The notes under the pieces were generated by a model that did not search any database, was not told the origin of the DNA, and saw only the letters and a program-made list of their open reading frames with translations. A program made the translations under genes and the position numbers. Positions 1 to 7,759 of a DNA stretch of 30,876 nt are shown here, in pieces; position 1 is the stretch's first letter, and every line of letters begins with the position of its first letter. Where the stretch lies: positions 17,306 to 48,181 of the forward strand of contig FR901023.1 of assembly GCA_000437555.1 (NCBI GenBank). Reading direction: 5' to 3'. The stretch is from Acidaminococcus sp. CAG:917 (GTDB lineage: Bacteria; Bacillota; Clostridia; Christensenellales; CAG-917).

Positions 1-1028
1 GCCCCGATTAACAGTGCGGCGTCGACGAAAAATATATTTGCCGCCCCCAAAGTGACTTCTAAAAGTATATACAACAGCAACGGTGAAAGACAAAGTCCGA
101 GCGCCAATCCGCCGAGAGCAAGCGTTCCCGTCTCCGTTAAAAAAAGTCCTAACAGCTGTTTTTTACTTGCCCCTATCGCAGTAAGTTTTGAAATCAATAC
201 TCTCTTTTGCTCGGTAGTAAGTAAAAACAAAACGGCAATCGCACCTGCAACGAGCAATACGACGGCAACACCGGATATAATAATTGAAGCGGAATATGAC
301 CTCGTTTGCTGAGAGATGAGCGTCATATCTATGCTTCGAACCACGTTCATATTTTCATATTCCGCTATATTCTTTATTGTGTCGATAAGCCCCGAAACGC
401 TAACGCCGCTTTTTGCCTTGACGTAAATTTTGTTATAAACGTTTCCGAGTGAACTGCCGATAAGAGAGGAAATTCCGCCACGGGCAAGACCGACCACTTT
501 ATAAGGGCTGTCGCTTGCGAAATAGCCGTTGTTTTTGCAAATTGCGGTAACGTAAAAATCTTTGGAACGATTAAAAACGCTCACGGTGATTTTATCGCCG
601 ATTTTAAGGGATAAATTCTTTGCCATATCCTCGCTGATTGCGACGTTCTCCGATTTGGAGATAAGTTCGCTAAGAGACCCGTCGGATATATCCAGAAAAT
701 TCAGTTTTTGAACGTCCGCGCCGTCAAATCCGTAAAGGTTTAAATAATTGTCGCCGTAAGAGCCGTAAAGCACTACCGCACCAACGGCATATTCTACGCC
801 GTCAATCTCCTTTAGGGGAGCAACCGAAGTTATGGATGCGGAATCGGAACGCGGAGTTATCATAATATCGCTGTCCCCTGCTTCCGCCCTTTCTATCGCC
901 AAAAGGTAATTGCCTACCGTGCCTTCAAAAGCGAATACGCAAAAAAGAACGGCGATTGAAATCGCAATCGCTATTATAATGGCAACCGTTTTGAATTGTT
1001 TTAAATTTTTAAGCGCTAAATTAAACAC
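1..1028 (-). CDS. ABC transporter permease, FtsX/MacB type (3' end off window)
   Basis: Reading leftward from a GTG at 1028, the frame stays open to the window edge (342 codons). The translation begins FNLALKNLKQFKTVA and runs into a first membrane helix (IIIAIAISIAVLF). A large extracytoplasmic domain of about 220 residues follows, resembling the MacB periplasmic-core fold. A second helix (SIIISGVAVVLLVAGAIAV) then leads into the FtsX core, with the typical TEQKRVLISKLTAIGASKKQ loop and a third hydrophobic stretch. This layout is that of permeases that work with LolD/MacB-type ATPases in lipoprotein, peptide or antibiotic export; the substrate cannot be told. The ATPase gene lies directly upstream. 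The GTG has only a weak ribosome site, and the frame is open without a start back to about 1107, so the true start may lie further upstream (see 1029-1191). The C-terminus is outside the window. Confidence 0.8.
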   Translation of the reverse strand, partial: MFNLALKNLKQFKTVAIIIAIAISIAVLFCVFAFEGTVGNYLLAIERAEAGDSDIMITPRSDSASITSVAPLKEIDGVEYAVGAVVLYGSYGDNYLNLYGFDGADVQKLNFLDISDGSLSELISKSENVAISEDMAKNLSLKIGDKITVSVFNRSKDFYVTAICKNNGYFASDSPYKVVGLARGGISSLIGSSLGNVYNKIYVKAKSGVSVSGLIDTIKNIAEYENMNVVRSIDMTLISQQTRSYSASIIISGVAVVLLVAGAIAVLFLLTTEQKRVLISKLTAIGASKKQLLGLFLTETGTLALGGLALGLCLSPLLLYILLEVTLGAANIFFVDAALLIG

Positions 1029-1191
1029 TTTACCTTTTGCACCTTTAAATAGTTTTACATCTTTTCTATCTGCCGTGAAAGTTTTATCGCATGCAATAAG
1101 ACAGCCGTATGATATAAGTTATTTCCGATTATAAAGCTAATATAAAAACCTATCCCTGTTAAAAAAGAGAAACGGTTTTCCGCCCCGTCAT
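1029..1191 (-). pseudogene. Probable frameshifted 5' end of the ABC permease gene
   Basis: An ATG at 1191 overlaps the TGA stop of the ATPase gene (ATGA), the usual junction for such pairs. Its frame (MTGRKTVSLF) ends at a TAA inside a run of six T (1161-1166 on the plus strand). Adding one T continues into a hydrophobic, membrane-like segment (LTGIGFYISFIIGNN) and on to KLSRQIEK, which stops at a run of four A (1062-1065). Adding one A there continues into DVKLFKGAKGKV, in the frame of the downstream permease. Two single-base losses in homopolymers would thus explain the 159-base gap. They could be real mutations or sequencing errors. Alternatively the gap is a plain spacer and the permease starts at GTG 1028. 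Confidence 0.4.
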
Positions 1192-1868
1192 TCTGCGTTA
1201 TCGCACACTCTGCCGTCGGAAATAAAAACCTGCCTTTCGGCGTAATCTGCGTGTGATTTTGAGTGCGTAACCATAACGAGTGCCACTTTACGGCTTTTAT
1301 TTATATCCTTAAGCAGTTCCATAACCTGCTGACCCATTTTGGCGTCAAGACTACCCGTCGGTTCGTCCAAAAATATAATTTGCGGATTCGTTATAAGCGC
1401 TCTCGCCAACGCCACTCTCTGTTGTTCACCGCCGGACAGTTGTTTGGGAAGTCGTTTGGTGCAATGAGATATCGAAAGATAATCGACTAACTCTTCGAAC
1501 TTATCCTTATAATCCGCAACCTTTTTTTTGTCGAGTCTCAAAGGAAGAAATATATTTTCTTCTGCCGTCAGATTTTCAATCAGGTTGTCAAACTGATACA
1601 CGAACGAAAATCCCCTCCTGCGGAGCGACGACATCTCGGCGTCGGATATAAGCGAGAGTCTTTTTCCCAAAAGTTCCACCTCTCCCTCATCGGGTTTTTC
1701 TATCCCCGACAGCAAATACAAAAGAGTGGATTTGCCGCTTCCCGATTCTCCCAGAATAGCAACAAATTCGCCCTCGTCGACCTCAAGGTCTATGCCTCTT
1801 ATTACGGGTGTTTCCACTCCCGAATAATACGTCTTTTTTAAATTTGTGGCTTTTACGATTTTGCTCAT
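1188..1868 (-). CDS. ABC transporter ATP-binding protein, LolD/MacB family
   Basis: This cytoplasmic ATPase subunit (226 residues) powers the FtsX-type permease encoded next to it. Visible motifs are Walker A GESGSGKST (40-48), a Q-loop at FVYQFDN (89-95), the signature LSGGEQQRVA (144-153), Walker B IIFLDEP (164-170) with the D-loop TGSLD, and the switch His in MVTHS (H202). Length and motif spacing are normal for the family. Two ATG codons stand in tandem (1871 and 1868). The second is preferred because the ribosome site AAAGGCGG lies six bases before it and only three before the first. A promoter lies at 1990-2017, with a leader of about 115 bases. The stop overlaps a potential permease ATG at 1191. 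The transported substrate is not evident. Confidence 0.93.
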   Translation of the reverse strand: MSKIVKATNLKKTYYSGVETPVIRGIDLEVDEGEFVAILGESGSGKSTLLYLLSGIEKPDEGEVELLGKRLSLISDAEMSSLRRRGFSFVYQFDNLIENLTAEENIFLPLRLDKKKVADYKDKFEELVDYLSISHCTKRLPKQLSGGEQQRVALARALITNPQIIFLDEPTGSLDAKMGQQVMELLKDINKSRKVALVMVTHSKSHADYAERQVFISDGRVCDNAE

Positions 1869-1924
1869 CATATACCGCCTTTTACGATTTTATTTATAAT
1901 TTCCGTTAAAACTTTTAGTATGCC

Positions 1925-1982
1925 GCTATTTGAAGGCGTCCGCTAAGCGCATTGAACGCACAATTCTTTCGTCGAAAATAGC
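1925..1982 (-). promoter_or_regulatory. Potentially structured 5' leader of the ABC transporter operon
   Basis: On the minus strand the segment begins with GCTATTT and ends with the complement AAATAGC. Between them are nested complementary pieces: GAA with TTC, GCGT with ACGC, and a small GCGC-TTA-GCG hairpin. The outer stem begins almost exactly at the transcription start predicted from the promoter at 1990-2017, so the RNA would open with this element. No terminator or ribosome-site sequestration is obvious downstream, and it matches no riboswitch class I recognise. The fold is judged by eye, without an energy calculation. Confidence 0.35.
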
Positions 1983-1989
1983 TCATATA

Positions 1990-2017
1990 ATTTTATCATT
2001 ATATTCTTCTTTGTCAA
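1990..2017 (-). promoter_or_regulatory. Sigma-A-type promoter of the ABC transporter operon
   Basis: Consensus -35 box TTGACA (2012-2017), 16-base spacer, and -10 box TAAAAT (1990-1995, 5 of 6 matches to TATAAT). The predicted transcription start is near 1983. It reads toward the ATPase gene that starts at 1868. No clear terminator separates it from queH upstream, so some read-through is possible. Confidence 0.7.
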
Positions 2018-2065
2018 ACACCGTTTTTGGTCAATCTATTTTATTATTTTGAATTTAAATGAAAC

Positions 2066-2677
2066 TTAAACAAATTGATTGAATCTGCAGCCGCAGTAAA
2101 TTTGTCTGTAAAGTCCGTATTTTCGCGATAACTCAACCGATTTTTTAAACCCGTCCTTTTTTTTGAAGTCGGTTGGCAAAAATGCGGCGCATGCCCTGTT
2201 TTCTCTTTTAAATTCGTATTCTATTTCTTTGCCCGCCGCATTTATAAAATCGGCGTCTTTGTGAGGACTTACCGTAAGAGTGGTGGCAAAATAATCATAA
2301 CCGGCTGAATCCGCCACCGTTTGATACAGTCTCATGCGAATACAGCCCCTGCACCTTTCGGAATTTTCAGGTAAAGCTTCAAGTCCTTTGGCAAGCGATA
2401 AAAATTTATCTTCGCCTCCTTTGACCACAATGCGTTTTACCGACGGATAATAGCTAAGCAGCTTATCAAAAGTTTCAAGTCTTAACTTGTATTCCTCTTG
2501 CGGCATAATGTTCGGATTGAAAAAGTAAGCCGTAATATCGAAATAAGGCACAAGATAATCGATACAGTAACTCGCGCACGGTCCGCAACAGCAATGCAGC
2601 AAAAGCGAAGGTTTTTTGCCGTTTAGACTTTCAATCAGTTTATCCAGATTTTTTTGTGCGTCAAATTTTGCTTCCAT
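2066..2677 (-). CDS. queH: Epoxyqueuosine reductase QueH
   Basis: QueH (formerly DUF208) reduces epoxyqueuosine in tRNA to queuosine, the last step of queuosine synthesis, as a non-homologous alternative to QueG. The 203-residue product has the family's cysteine motifs: HCCCGPC near the N-terminus (28-34), RCRGCIRMR in the middle and CGCRFN at the C-terminus. These are expected to bind an iron-sulfur cluster and a further metal. The chosen ATG (2677) has AAGGCGG nine bases upstream. An in-frame ATG at 2707 would add ten residues and overlap the preceding gene, but it has no ribosome site. The gene follows the PLC-like gene by 14 bases and is probably cotranscribed with it from the promoter at 3825-3853. 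No other queuosine genes are visible here. Confidence 0.9.
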   Translation of the reverse strand: MEAKFDAQKNLDKLIESLNGKKPSLLLHCCCGPCASYCIDYLVPYFDITAYFFNPNIMPQEEYKLRLETFDKLLSYYPSVKRIVVKGGEDKFLSLAKGLEALPENSERCRGCIRMRLYQTVADSAGYDYFATTLTVSPHKDADFINAAGKEIEYEFKRENRACAAFLPTDFKKKDGFKKSVELSRKYGLYRQIYCGCRFNQFV

Positions 2678-2691
2678 AGTCGTAGTCCGCC

Positions 2692-3804
2692 TTATCCCTG
2701 AGCGCATAGACGAGTGTTGTAATCAATCAAAATATTGTTTACCCTCGTATTGAAATTGCCTTTCGTCGAAGTGGAGAAATCTACCATAAACACGGGCATG
2801 ACGGTCAGCCAATCTTCAAAATTTCCGTTTTCTATAAGTTTTACGTTGTAGTCCTCCGCTATTTTAAGAAGCGACCATTTGAACAATGCGCTGAAAACAG
2901 AGGACGCCGCAAACGATTGCTGCGCTTGATTTATCCTCAGACAGTCGTCGTATTTATCTGTAGATTTTAAATAGTTCGCTTCGTCGTTTATCTGTTTTAT
3001 TATGCTGCTTTCGTTCGTCGTATTGTGCCATAACGACCTTACGTTGGCTTCTCTCGAATAAAATTTTTTCATATAAGGCGAAGTAATTTGGTCAAAAGGC
3101 TTATCCTCCGAAAAATAAATGAGAACAAGTCCGCTCTCGCCGCCTTGGCAAACGTCGTTATATCTTAACTCGCCGAAAGATATGGCAGCCGCGTCATAAT
3201 AAACATAGTCGTAAATGCTTTTGCCGTTAAGCGTAACCGTATCGAGATACGCCATAAATGCTTCGACTGACTTTTCTCCGAAATATATATGCTGAAAATC
3301 CAGTATAACAAACTCGCCTTGATTATCGGCTAAAAAGCGGAGAAGCTGTAAAATATACTCTTCCAGCTTACCCGACAAAAAGAAGTGTTTCGTCCACCAT
3401 TCTCCTTCGTAATAGGACGCTCTTATGTCAACGTATCTGACTCCGCAATTAAGCTGCACCGCAAGATTTGATTCCTGAGCAACCGCATATCTATATTGCA
3501 TACCTGTCACCAAAGGGGCAAATTTTGCCATAACGCCTTGCTCGGCAGGGTCAATTTCCGATTGGGGTGTTATTGCATCGGACAGCGCGTCGTGACTTCC
3601 CAAAAGGGCAATTTCGTTTATTTTGGGATTTGCCATAGAAATATTTTCAACGGAAGAAATAACTCTCGAAAAATTGCCGTCCGTAGCTCCCTTTTCGTGA
3701 AAAGTAAACGGGGCCTGAAATATAAACGCGAAACACGAAATAAGAACGGCAAGCACCACAACGGTTATAACAAGAGGCTTTACCCATTTTCTCAGTTGCA
3801 GCAT
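2692..3804 (-). CDS. Membrane-anchored PI-PLC-like phosphodiesterase
   Basis: The 370-residue product starts with a basic N-terminus and one hydrophobic helix (about 10-30) without a clear cleavage site, so it is probably anchored with its catalytic domain outside the cell. Residues 60-200 follow the X-domain of phosphatidylinositol-specific phospholipase C. LLGSHDA gives His71/Asp72, GVRYVDIR gives Asp126/Arg128, and TKHFFLSG gives His140. These match His32, Asp33, Asp67, Arg69 and His82 of the Bacillus cereus enzyme, followed by the conserved strand GEFVILDFQHIY. A TIM-barrel phosphodiesterase acting on a glycerophospho- or inositol-lipid head group is likely; the true substrate is unknown. 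AAAGGAG stands seven bases before the ATG. The gene is first in a short transcript with queH. Confidence 0.8.
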   Translation of the reverse strand: MLQLRKWVKPLVITVVVLAVLISCFAFIFQAPFTFHEKGATDGNFSRVISSVENISMANPKINEIALLGSHDALSDAITPQSEIDPAEQGVMAKFAPLVTGMQYRYAVAQESNLAVQLNCGVRYVDIRASYYEGEWWTKHFFLSGKLEEYILQLLRFLADNQGEFVILDFQHIYFGEKSVEAFMAYLDTVTLNGKSIYDYVYYDAAAISFGELRYNDVCQGGESGLVLIYFSEDKPFDQITSPYMKKFYSREANVRSLWHNTTNESSIIKQINDEANYLKSTDKYDDCLRINQAQQSFAASSVFSALFKWSLLKIAEDYNVKLIENGNFEDWLTVMPVFMVDFSTSTKGNFNTRVNNILIDYNTRLCAQG

Positions 3805-3824
3805 AATTTAACTCCTTTGCATTG

Positions 3825-3853
3825 ATTATATAGTAAAATATAAAAAAAGTAAA
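3825..3853 (-). promoter_or_regulatory. Promoter of the PLC-like/queH transcript
   Basis: -10 box TATAAT (3825-3830, exact consensus), 17-base T-rich spacer, and -35 box TTTACT (3848-3853, 4 of 6). The predicted start is about 14 bases before the ATG at 3804, leaving room only for the ribosome site. Confidence 0.6.
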
Positions 3854-3970
3854 TAGCAACGTCGCGTTTAATTTTAAGTCGTTTCCCGCCATAATCTGCC
3901 GTCGTTCTTTCTTTTTTTAATTCGATACTTTTTTCCTTTCAACAGTGCCGAACGAAAAAATCGTTAAAAA

Positions 3971-3999
3971 TAAAAACAAACGCATAGCGTTTGTTTTTA
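3971..3999 (-). terminator. Intrinsic terminator after the V-ATPase/Ca2+-ATPase operon
   Basis: A perfect 13-bp inverted repeat (TAAAAACAAACGC and its complement) surrounds a 3-base loop. On the minus strand it is followed by TTTTTAACGATTTTTT, so it should stop transcripts coming from the Ca2+-ATPase gene, whose stop codon is about 97 bases upstream. The A/T-rich flanks on both sides would let it work in either direction. The rest of 3805-4095 holds only the promoter at 3825-3853 and no gene I can support. Confidence 0.8.
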
Positions 4000-4095
4000 T
4001 TAGTTTTATTTTCGCCTTTTTAATTTTGCAAATAGCTTTTCGGCTTGTTTTACTACTCGGCTTTTATAGCTTAGCCGTTTTTAATACGACGACAT

Positions 4096-6996
4096 TTATG
4101 CCGATTTTTTGACCTTTCTTTTTGATTGCTTTTCGTCTAAGCCGAGACCGTTTGAATAAGTTTCAATCATTTTTTTGTCAAACTCTTCGTCAAGTTCAAT
4201 CAAAATTTCTTCGTCCGAAAGAGTCTTTTGATTTTTGTTTTTATTCTCTTCTACCTTTCTTTCAATGGCCTTTTGGAGTTCGACAATGGGAATAATACCG
4301 ATAGCGCAAGCCATACTGATGAGCCAATCTTCCCAGCTTATAGCGACCGTTCCGAAAATATCGGCGCCGGTAAGCGGGTCAATGTAAACTACCAACACCA
4401 TGAGTGCGGCTCCGACAAGGAAAGAGATATTCATCATCTTGTTTTTGAAGAGATTTTTATTGAATATCGAGTGTGTTTGCGAACGCATATTGTATGCGTG
4501 GAAGAGCTGAATGAAAGCAAGCGTTATAAACGCCATCGTCATACCCTGCGCATGGTTTGTTCCTATCTCCGGCATAACGTATGTTCCTATACAGAAAGCC
4601 AGCATAACCAGTGCGGTTTGCATTACGCCTTGAATCAGGATATCTCTGCCCGTCTTTCCCACAAACATACTCTGCCCCGTTTTTCGCGGCGGATAATTCA
4701 TTATATCTTTTTCGGCGGGCTCCATTCCTAAAGCGAGCGCGGGAAGCGAATCGGTAACAAGGTTAACCCATAAAATCATAACCGGCGTTAAAAATTCGAG
4801 GTCCGGCGTTGCTATGGTCATAAAGACAGTGGCGATGAAAAGGCATAAAACTTCCGCAATGTTTGCCGAAAGCAAAAACTGAACGGCTTTAGTTATATTG
4901 CTGTAAACCTTTCTTCCCTCTTCGACGGCGGCAATTATCGTCGCGAAGTTATCGTCGGATAAAACCATATCTGCGGCACCTTTTGAAACATCAGTTCCCG
5001 TGATGCCCATTCCTATGCCTATATCTGCGGCTTTAATAGACGGAGCGTCGTTAACGCCGTCACCCGTCATAGCGCATATCTTTTTAAAGGACTTAAACGC
5101 CTTTACTATTCTCACTTTGTTTTCGGGAGAAACTCTGCCGAAAACACGGTATTTATGTAAATTTTTATGGAATTCTTCGTCGGACATCTTATCGAGTTCG
5201 GCGCCCGTTATAACCCAATCGCCTTTCTTTAAAATGCCTATCTGCTCGGCAATCGCGCTTGCCGTATCGATGTGGTCGCCCGTTATCATAATGGGACGCA
5301 TACCCGCGCGCTTGCAAACTCTTACCGCCTCTTTGACTTCCGGTCTCGGGGGGTCAATCATTCCTACAAGCCCGACAAAAACAAGGTCGTTTTCCAAGGT
5401 TTCGATGTCAAGCGACGAATTCTTGATAGCGACGGCTAAAACTCTGAGCGCCTTATGAGCCATCGAACTGTTTGCTTCCTTTATATCCGAAACGTCTTTG
5501 GCTGTGATTTTTCTCACTTGTTTGCCGTCAAGAATCTGAGTGCATTTCTGAATTAAGATATCTGGGGCTCCCTTTATAAAAGCGATGCTTCCGTCGGGTG
5601 AAGAGTGAACGGTTGACATAAGTTTACGCTTGCTGTCAAACGGAATTTCGCCTGTGCGGACATAGTCCTCTTTCAATTTGTTAAAATCATAACCGCACTT
5701 TACTGCATAAGCGACAAGCGCCGTTTCGGTAGGGTCGCCCAGATATTTGCCGTCCGACAAAACGGTGTCGTTGCAAAGACTCATTCCCTTTATAAGAAGG
5801 TCAACCGAGAAGTCCTCTTTTTTATCCTCGCCGTCAACGTCAAAAGACTTAGCCGACAGAGTATAAAGCCCCTTTACCGTCATTTGGTTTAAAGTGAGTG
5901 TTCCTGTTTTATCACTGCATATAACTTCACAGCAGCCCAAGGTTTCGACCGCAGGCAGATTTCTGATAATCGCCTTCCTCTCGCTCATTCGCTGAACGCC
6001 TATTGCAAGCACAATCGTAACTACCGCAGGCAAACCTTCGGGAATTGCGGCAACCGCTATTGCGACGGCGGTCATAAACGAATCTATAACAGAGCCTGCA
6101 ACGTTTTGGTCGTTTACCAGGCTTCTTGCAAGGCTCGCCACAAAAATAACCCCCGCTATTGCAAGCACGATAATGGAAAGCACTTTGGCAGTTTTGGCAA
6201 GCTGAGCCTGAAGCGGAGTCTGTTCTTCTTTGTGCTCGGAAAGCATCTTGGCAATCTTGCCCACTTCCGTCTTCATACCCGTGGCAACTACTACACCTTT
6301 ACCCCTGCCGTATGAAACGACGCCCGAACTGTAGACCATATTCTTTCTGTCGCCGAGGGCGGCATCGGGGTCACAGATAACTTCCGAATCCTTTTCACTC
6401 GGCACCGATTCTCCCGTAAGCGCGGCTTCCTCGACTTTAAGCGACATAGCTTCGATAAGTCTTAAATCGGCAGGAACGATATCCCCCGCCTCGAGTACGA
6501 CCATATCGCCCACGACAAGTTCTTCGCTCTTGACCTTTACGACTTCACCGTCTCGCAATACCTTGCAAAACGGCTTATTCATATTTTTTAAAGCTTCTAA
6601 CGCAGCCTCCGCTTTAGCTTCTTGCGCCACGCCGATTATTGCGTTTACGATAACGATAAATAAAATTACGCCGGCGTCAATAAGGTCGGTATAATTTGCC
6701 TCGCCGTTATTTACGCTCGCTTCAATAAAAGGCATTATCGCCGAAATTACGGCGGCTACGAGCAAGACGATAATCATAGTGTCTTTAAACTGTTCGAAAA
6801 ACTTGACAATCAGACTTTTCTTTTTGCCCTGTTCAAGCTCGTTTTTACCGTTTTGCAAAAGTCTTTTGGCGGCTTCGTCTTTATTCAAACCGTCGCAAGA
6901 CGTTTCCACCTCTCCCATTACGGCAGAGATTTCTTCGGCGTAAAACTTTTTTTCAGGCTCAGCGTTAACTATTTCCGGCGGATTTGACTTTTTCAT
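4096..6996 (-). CDS. P2A-type calcium-transporting P-type ATPase
   Basis: A 966-residue ATP-driven cation pump of the SERCA/PMCA (PacL-like) group, expected to export Ca2+. Visible are the actuator motif TGES (194-197), M4 PEGLP (319-323), the phosphorylation site DKTGT (Asp362), KGAP of the nucleotide domain (475-478), the hinge TGDGVNDAPS (644-653), M5 SANIAE (Asn712, Glu715) and M6 NLVTDSLP (Asn745, Thr748, Asp749). These correspond to the Ca2+ ligands Glu309, Asn768, Glu771, Asn796, Thr799 and Asp800 of SERCA. Position 908 in M8 seems to be Gln830 instead of Glu. About 55 residues beyond the last helix form a charged tail. The ATG overlaps the ntpD stop by four bases with AAAGGAGG inside ntpD, so translation is probably coupled to the V-ATPase operon. 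Confidence 0.92.
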   Translation of the reverse strand: MKKSNPPEIVNAEPEKKFYAEEISAVMGEVETSCDGLNKDEAAKRLLQNGKNELEQGKKKSLIVKFFEQFKDTMIIVLLVAAVISAIMPFIEASVNNGEANYTDLIDAGVILFIVIVNAIIGVAQEAKAEAALEALKNMNKPFCKVLRDGEVVKVKSEELVVGDMVVLEAGDIVPADLRLIEAMSLKVEEAALTGESVPSEKDSEVICDPDAALGDRKNMVYSSGVVSYGRGKGVVVATGMKTEVGKIAKMLSEHKEEQTPLQAQLAKTAKVLSIIVLAIAGVIFVASLARSLVNDQNVAGSVIDSFMTAVAIAVAAIPEGLPAVVTIVLAIGVQRMSERKAIIRNLPAVETLGCCEVICSDKTGTLTLNQMTVKGLYTLSAKSFDVDGEDKKEDFSVDLLIKGMSLCNDTVLSDGKYLGDPTETALVAYAVKCGYDFNKLKEDYVRTGEIPFDSKRKLMSTVHSSPDGSIAFIKGAPDILIQKCTQILDGKQVRKITAKDVSDIKEANSSMAHKALRVLAVAIKNSSLDIETLENDLVFVGLVGMIDPPRPEVKEAVRVCKRAGMRPIMITGDHIDTASAIAEQIGILKKGDWVITGAELDKMSDEEFHKNLHKYRVFGRVSPENKVRIVKAFKSFKKICAMTGDGVNDAPSIKAADIGIGMGITGTDVSKGAADMVLSDDNFATIIAAVEEGRKVYSNITKAVQFLLSANIAEVLCLFIATVFMTIATPDLEFLTPVMILWVNLVTDSLPALALGMEPAEKDIMNYPPRKTGQSMFVGKTGRDILIQGVMQTALVMLAFCIGTYVMPEIGTNHAQGMTMAFITLAFIQLFHAYNMRSQTHSIFNKNLFKNKMMNISFLVGAALMVLVVYIDPLTGADIFGTVAISWEDWLISMACAIGIIPIVELQKAIERKVEENKNKNQKTLSDEEILIELDEEFDKKMIETYSNGLGLDEKQSKRKVKKSA

Positions 6997-7655
6997 TTTT
7001 CCTCCTTTACGTTGTTTTCCTGACTGTCACGATTTTCAATCATCGATTTGACTTTCATAAGCCTTATCGTTGAACTTCTTTCGTTTTCGTCAAGCTTCAT
7101 TGTGATAAACTTTATGGTATCCTCAAGCTGAGGTATCATAACGTATTCTAAGGCGTTAACTCTGCGTTTGTTTTTTTCTATTTCGTCCGCGAGCATATTG
7201 CACGTCTTTTCTATTTCTGCAAGTCTTAACATTTTAGTGAGAAGAGATGAAAGCGTCGATATTGAAAAATCAAGCTCACTCGTAACGCTGGCGAAAGAAT
7301 AAGGATATAAATCCTTACTTGTGCTTTCCGACGCTTTAAAAGTGGGAACGTTTACGCTCATCACGTTTGCCGTAGAGGTTTCAAGCTCTGCGCTGACGCT
7401 CGGATAAGCGATGGCTTCTTCGATAACCGCGTCGCTTGAGACGGCGCGCGCAAGCATGAAGTTCTTAAGAGCAAGCGAAAGCTCTTTTTCGACTTCAAGT
7501 CTGAGCGAGCGGTTTTCTTTGATATAAATCAAAAAGCGCCTTATCATTTCGTCCGATTTGTCTTTTAATAATTTGTGTCCCCTCACGGCGGTTTTAAGAC
7601 GGGCTTTGAGCCTTCTTAACTCCATTCGTGTCGGATTTACGTTTAATACAGACAT
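6993..7655 (-). CDS. ntpD: V-type ATPase subunit D (central stalk)
   Basis: Subunit D forms the long coiled-coil axle that turns inside the A3B3 head of the rotary ATPase. The N-terminus is characteristic (LNVNPTRMELRRLKARLKTA, then RGHKLLKDKSDEM), and the C-terminus is again helical with LEYVMIPQLEDTIKFI, which is typical of the family. The 220 residues are a normal length. The SD is a modest CGAGG five bases before the ATG. The gene is separated from ntpB by 104 bases, the widest gap in the operon, which holds a possible hairpin. Its last codons contain the ribosome site of the Ca2+-ATPase gene. In Enterococcus hirae ntpD is followed by ntpH and ntpJ; here the Ca2+-ATPase takes that place. 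Confidence 0.95.
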   Translation of the reverse strand: MSVLNVNPTRMELRRLKARLKTAVRGHKLLKDKSDEMIRRFLIYIKENRSLRLEVEKELSLALKNFMLARAVSSDAVIEEAIAYPSVSAELETSTANVMSVNVPTFKASESTSKDLYPYSFASVTSELDFSISTLSSLLTKMLRLAEIEKTCNMLADEIEKNKRRVNALEYVMIPQLEDTIKFITMKLDENERSSTIRLMKVKSMIENRDSQENNVKEEK

Positions 7656-7664
7656 TTAAACCTC

Positions 7665-7723
7665 GATTTGCAACAAACAATTTTTGCCTTTATATTCTGA
7701 AAGCGGGTTTTACCCTTGCAATC
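7665..7723 (-). promoter_or_regulatory. Possible hairpin in the ntpB-ntpD spacer
   Basis: Transcribed from the minus strand, GATTGCAA (7716-7723) can pair with TTGCAAATC (7665-7673) with one bulged base, enclosing a small GGGT-AAA-ACCC hairpin (7705-7715). The outer stem ends directly beside the CGAGG ribosome site of ntpD. It could tune subunit D translation or be an mRNA processing site. The judgement is by eye, and the structure may be chance. Confidence 0.25.
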
Positions 7724-7759
7724 AGTTTAAGCTAAAAAGTTTACTGTATTTCTATAAGT

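Noticed and set aside
1161..1180. Terminator between the ABC ATPase and permease genes (CGG-AAAA-CCG followed by T-rich sequence)
   Set aside because: The stem has only three base pairs; the T run is better explained as part of a frameshifted coding sequence.
3647..3892. Minus-strand open frame of 81 codons overlapping the start of the PLC-like gene
   Set aside because: It overlaps the promoter and the first 150 bases of a strongly supported gene in another frame and has no ribosome site.
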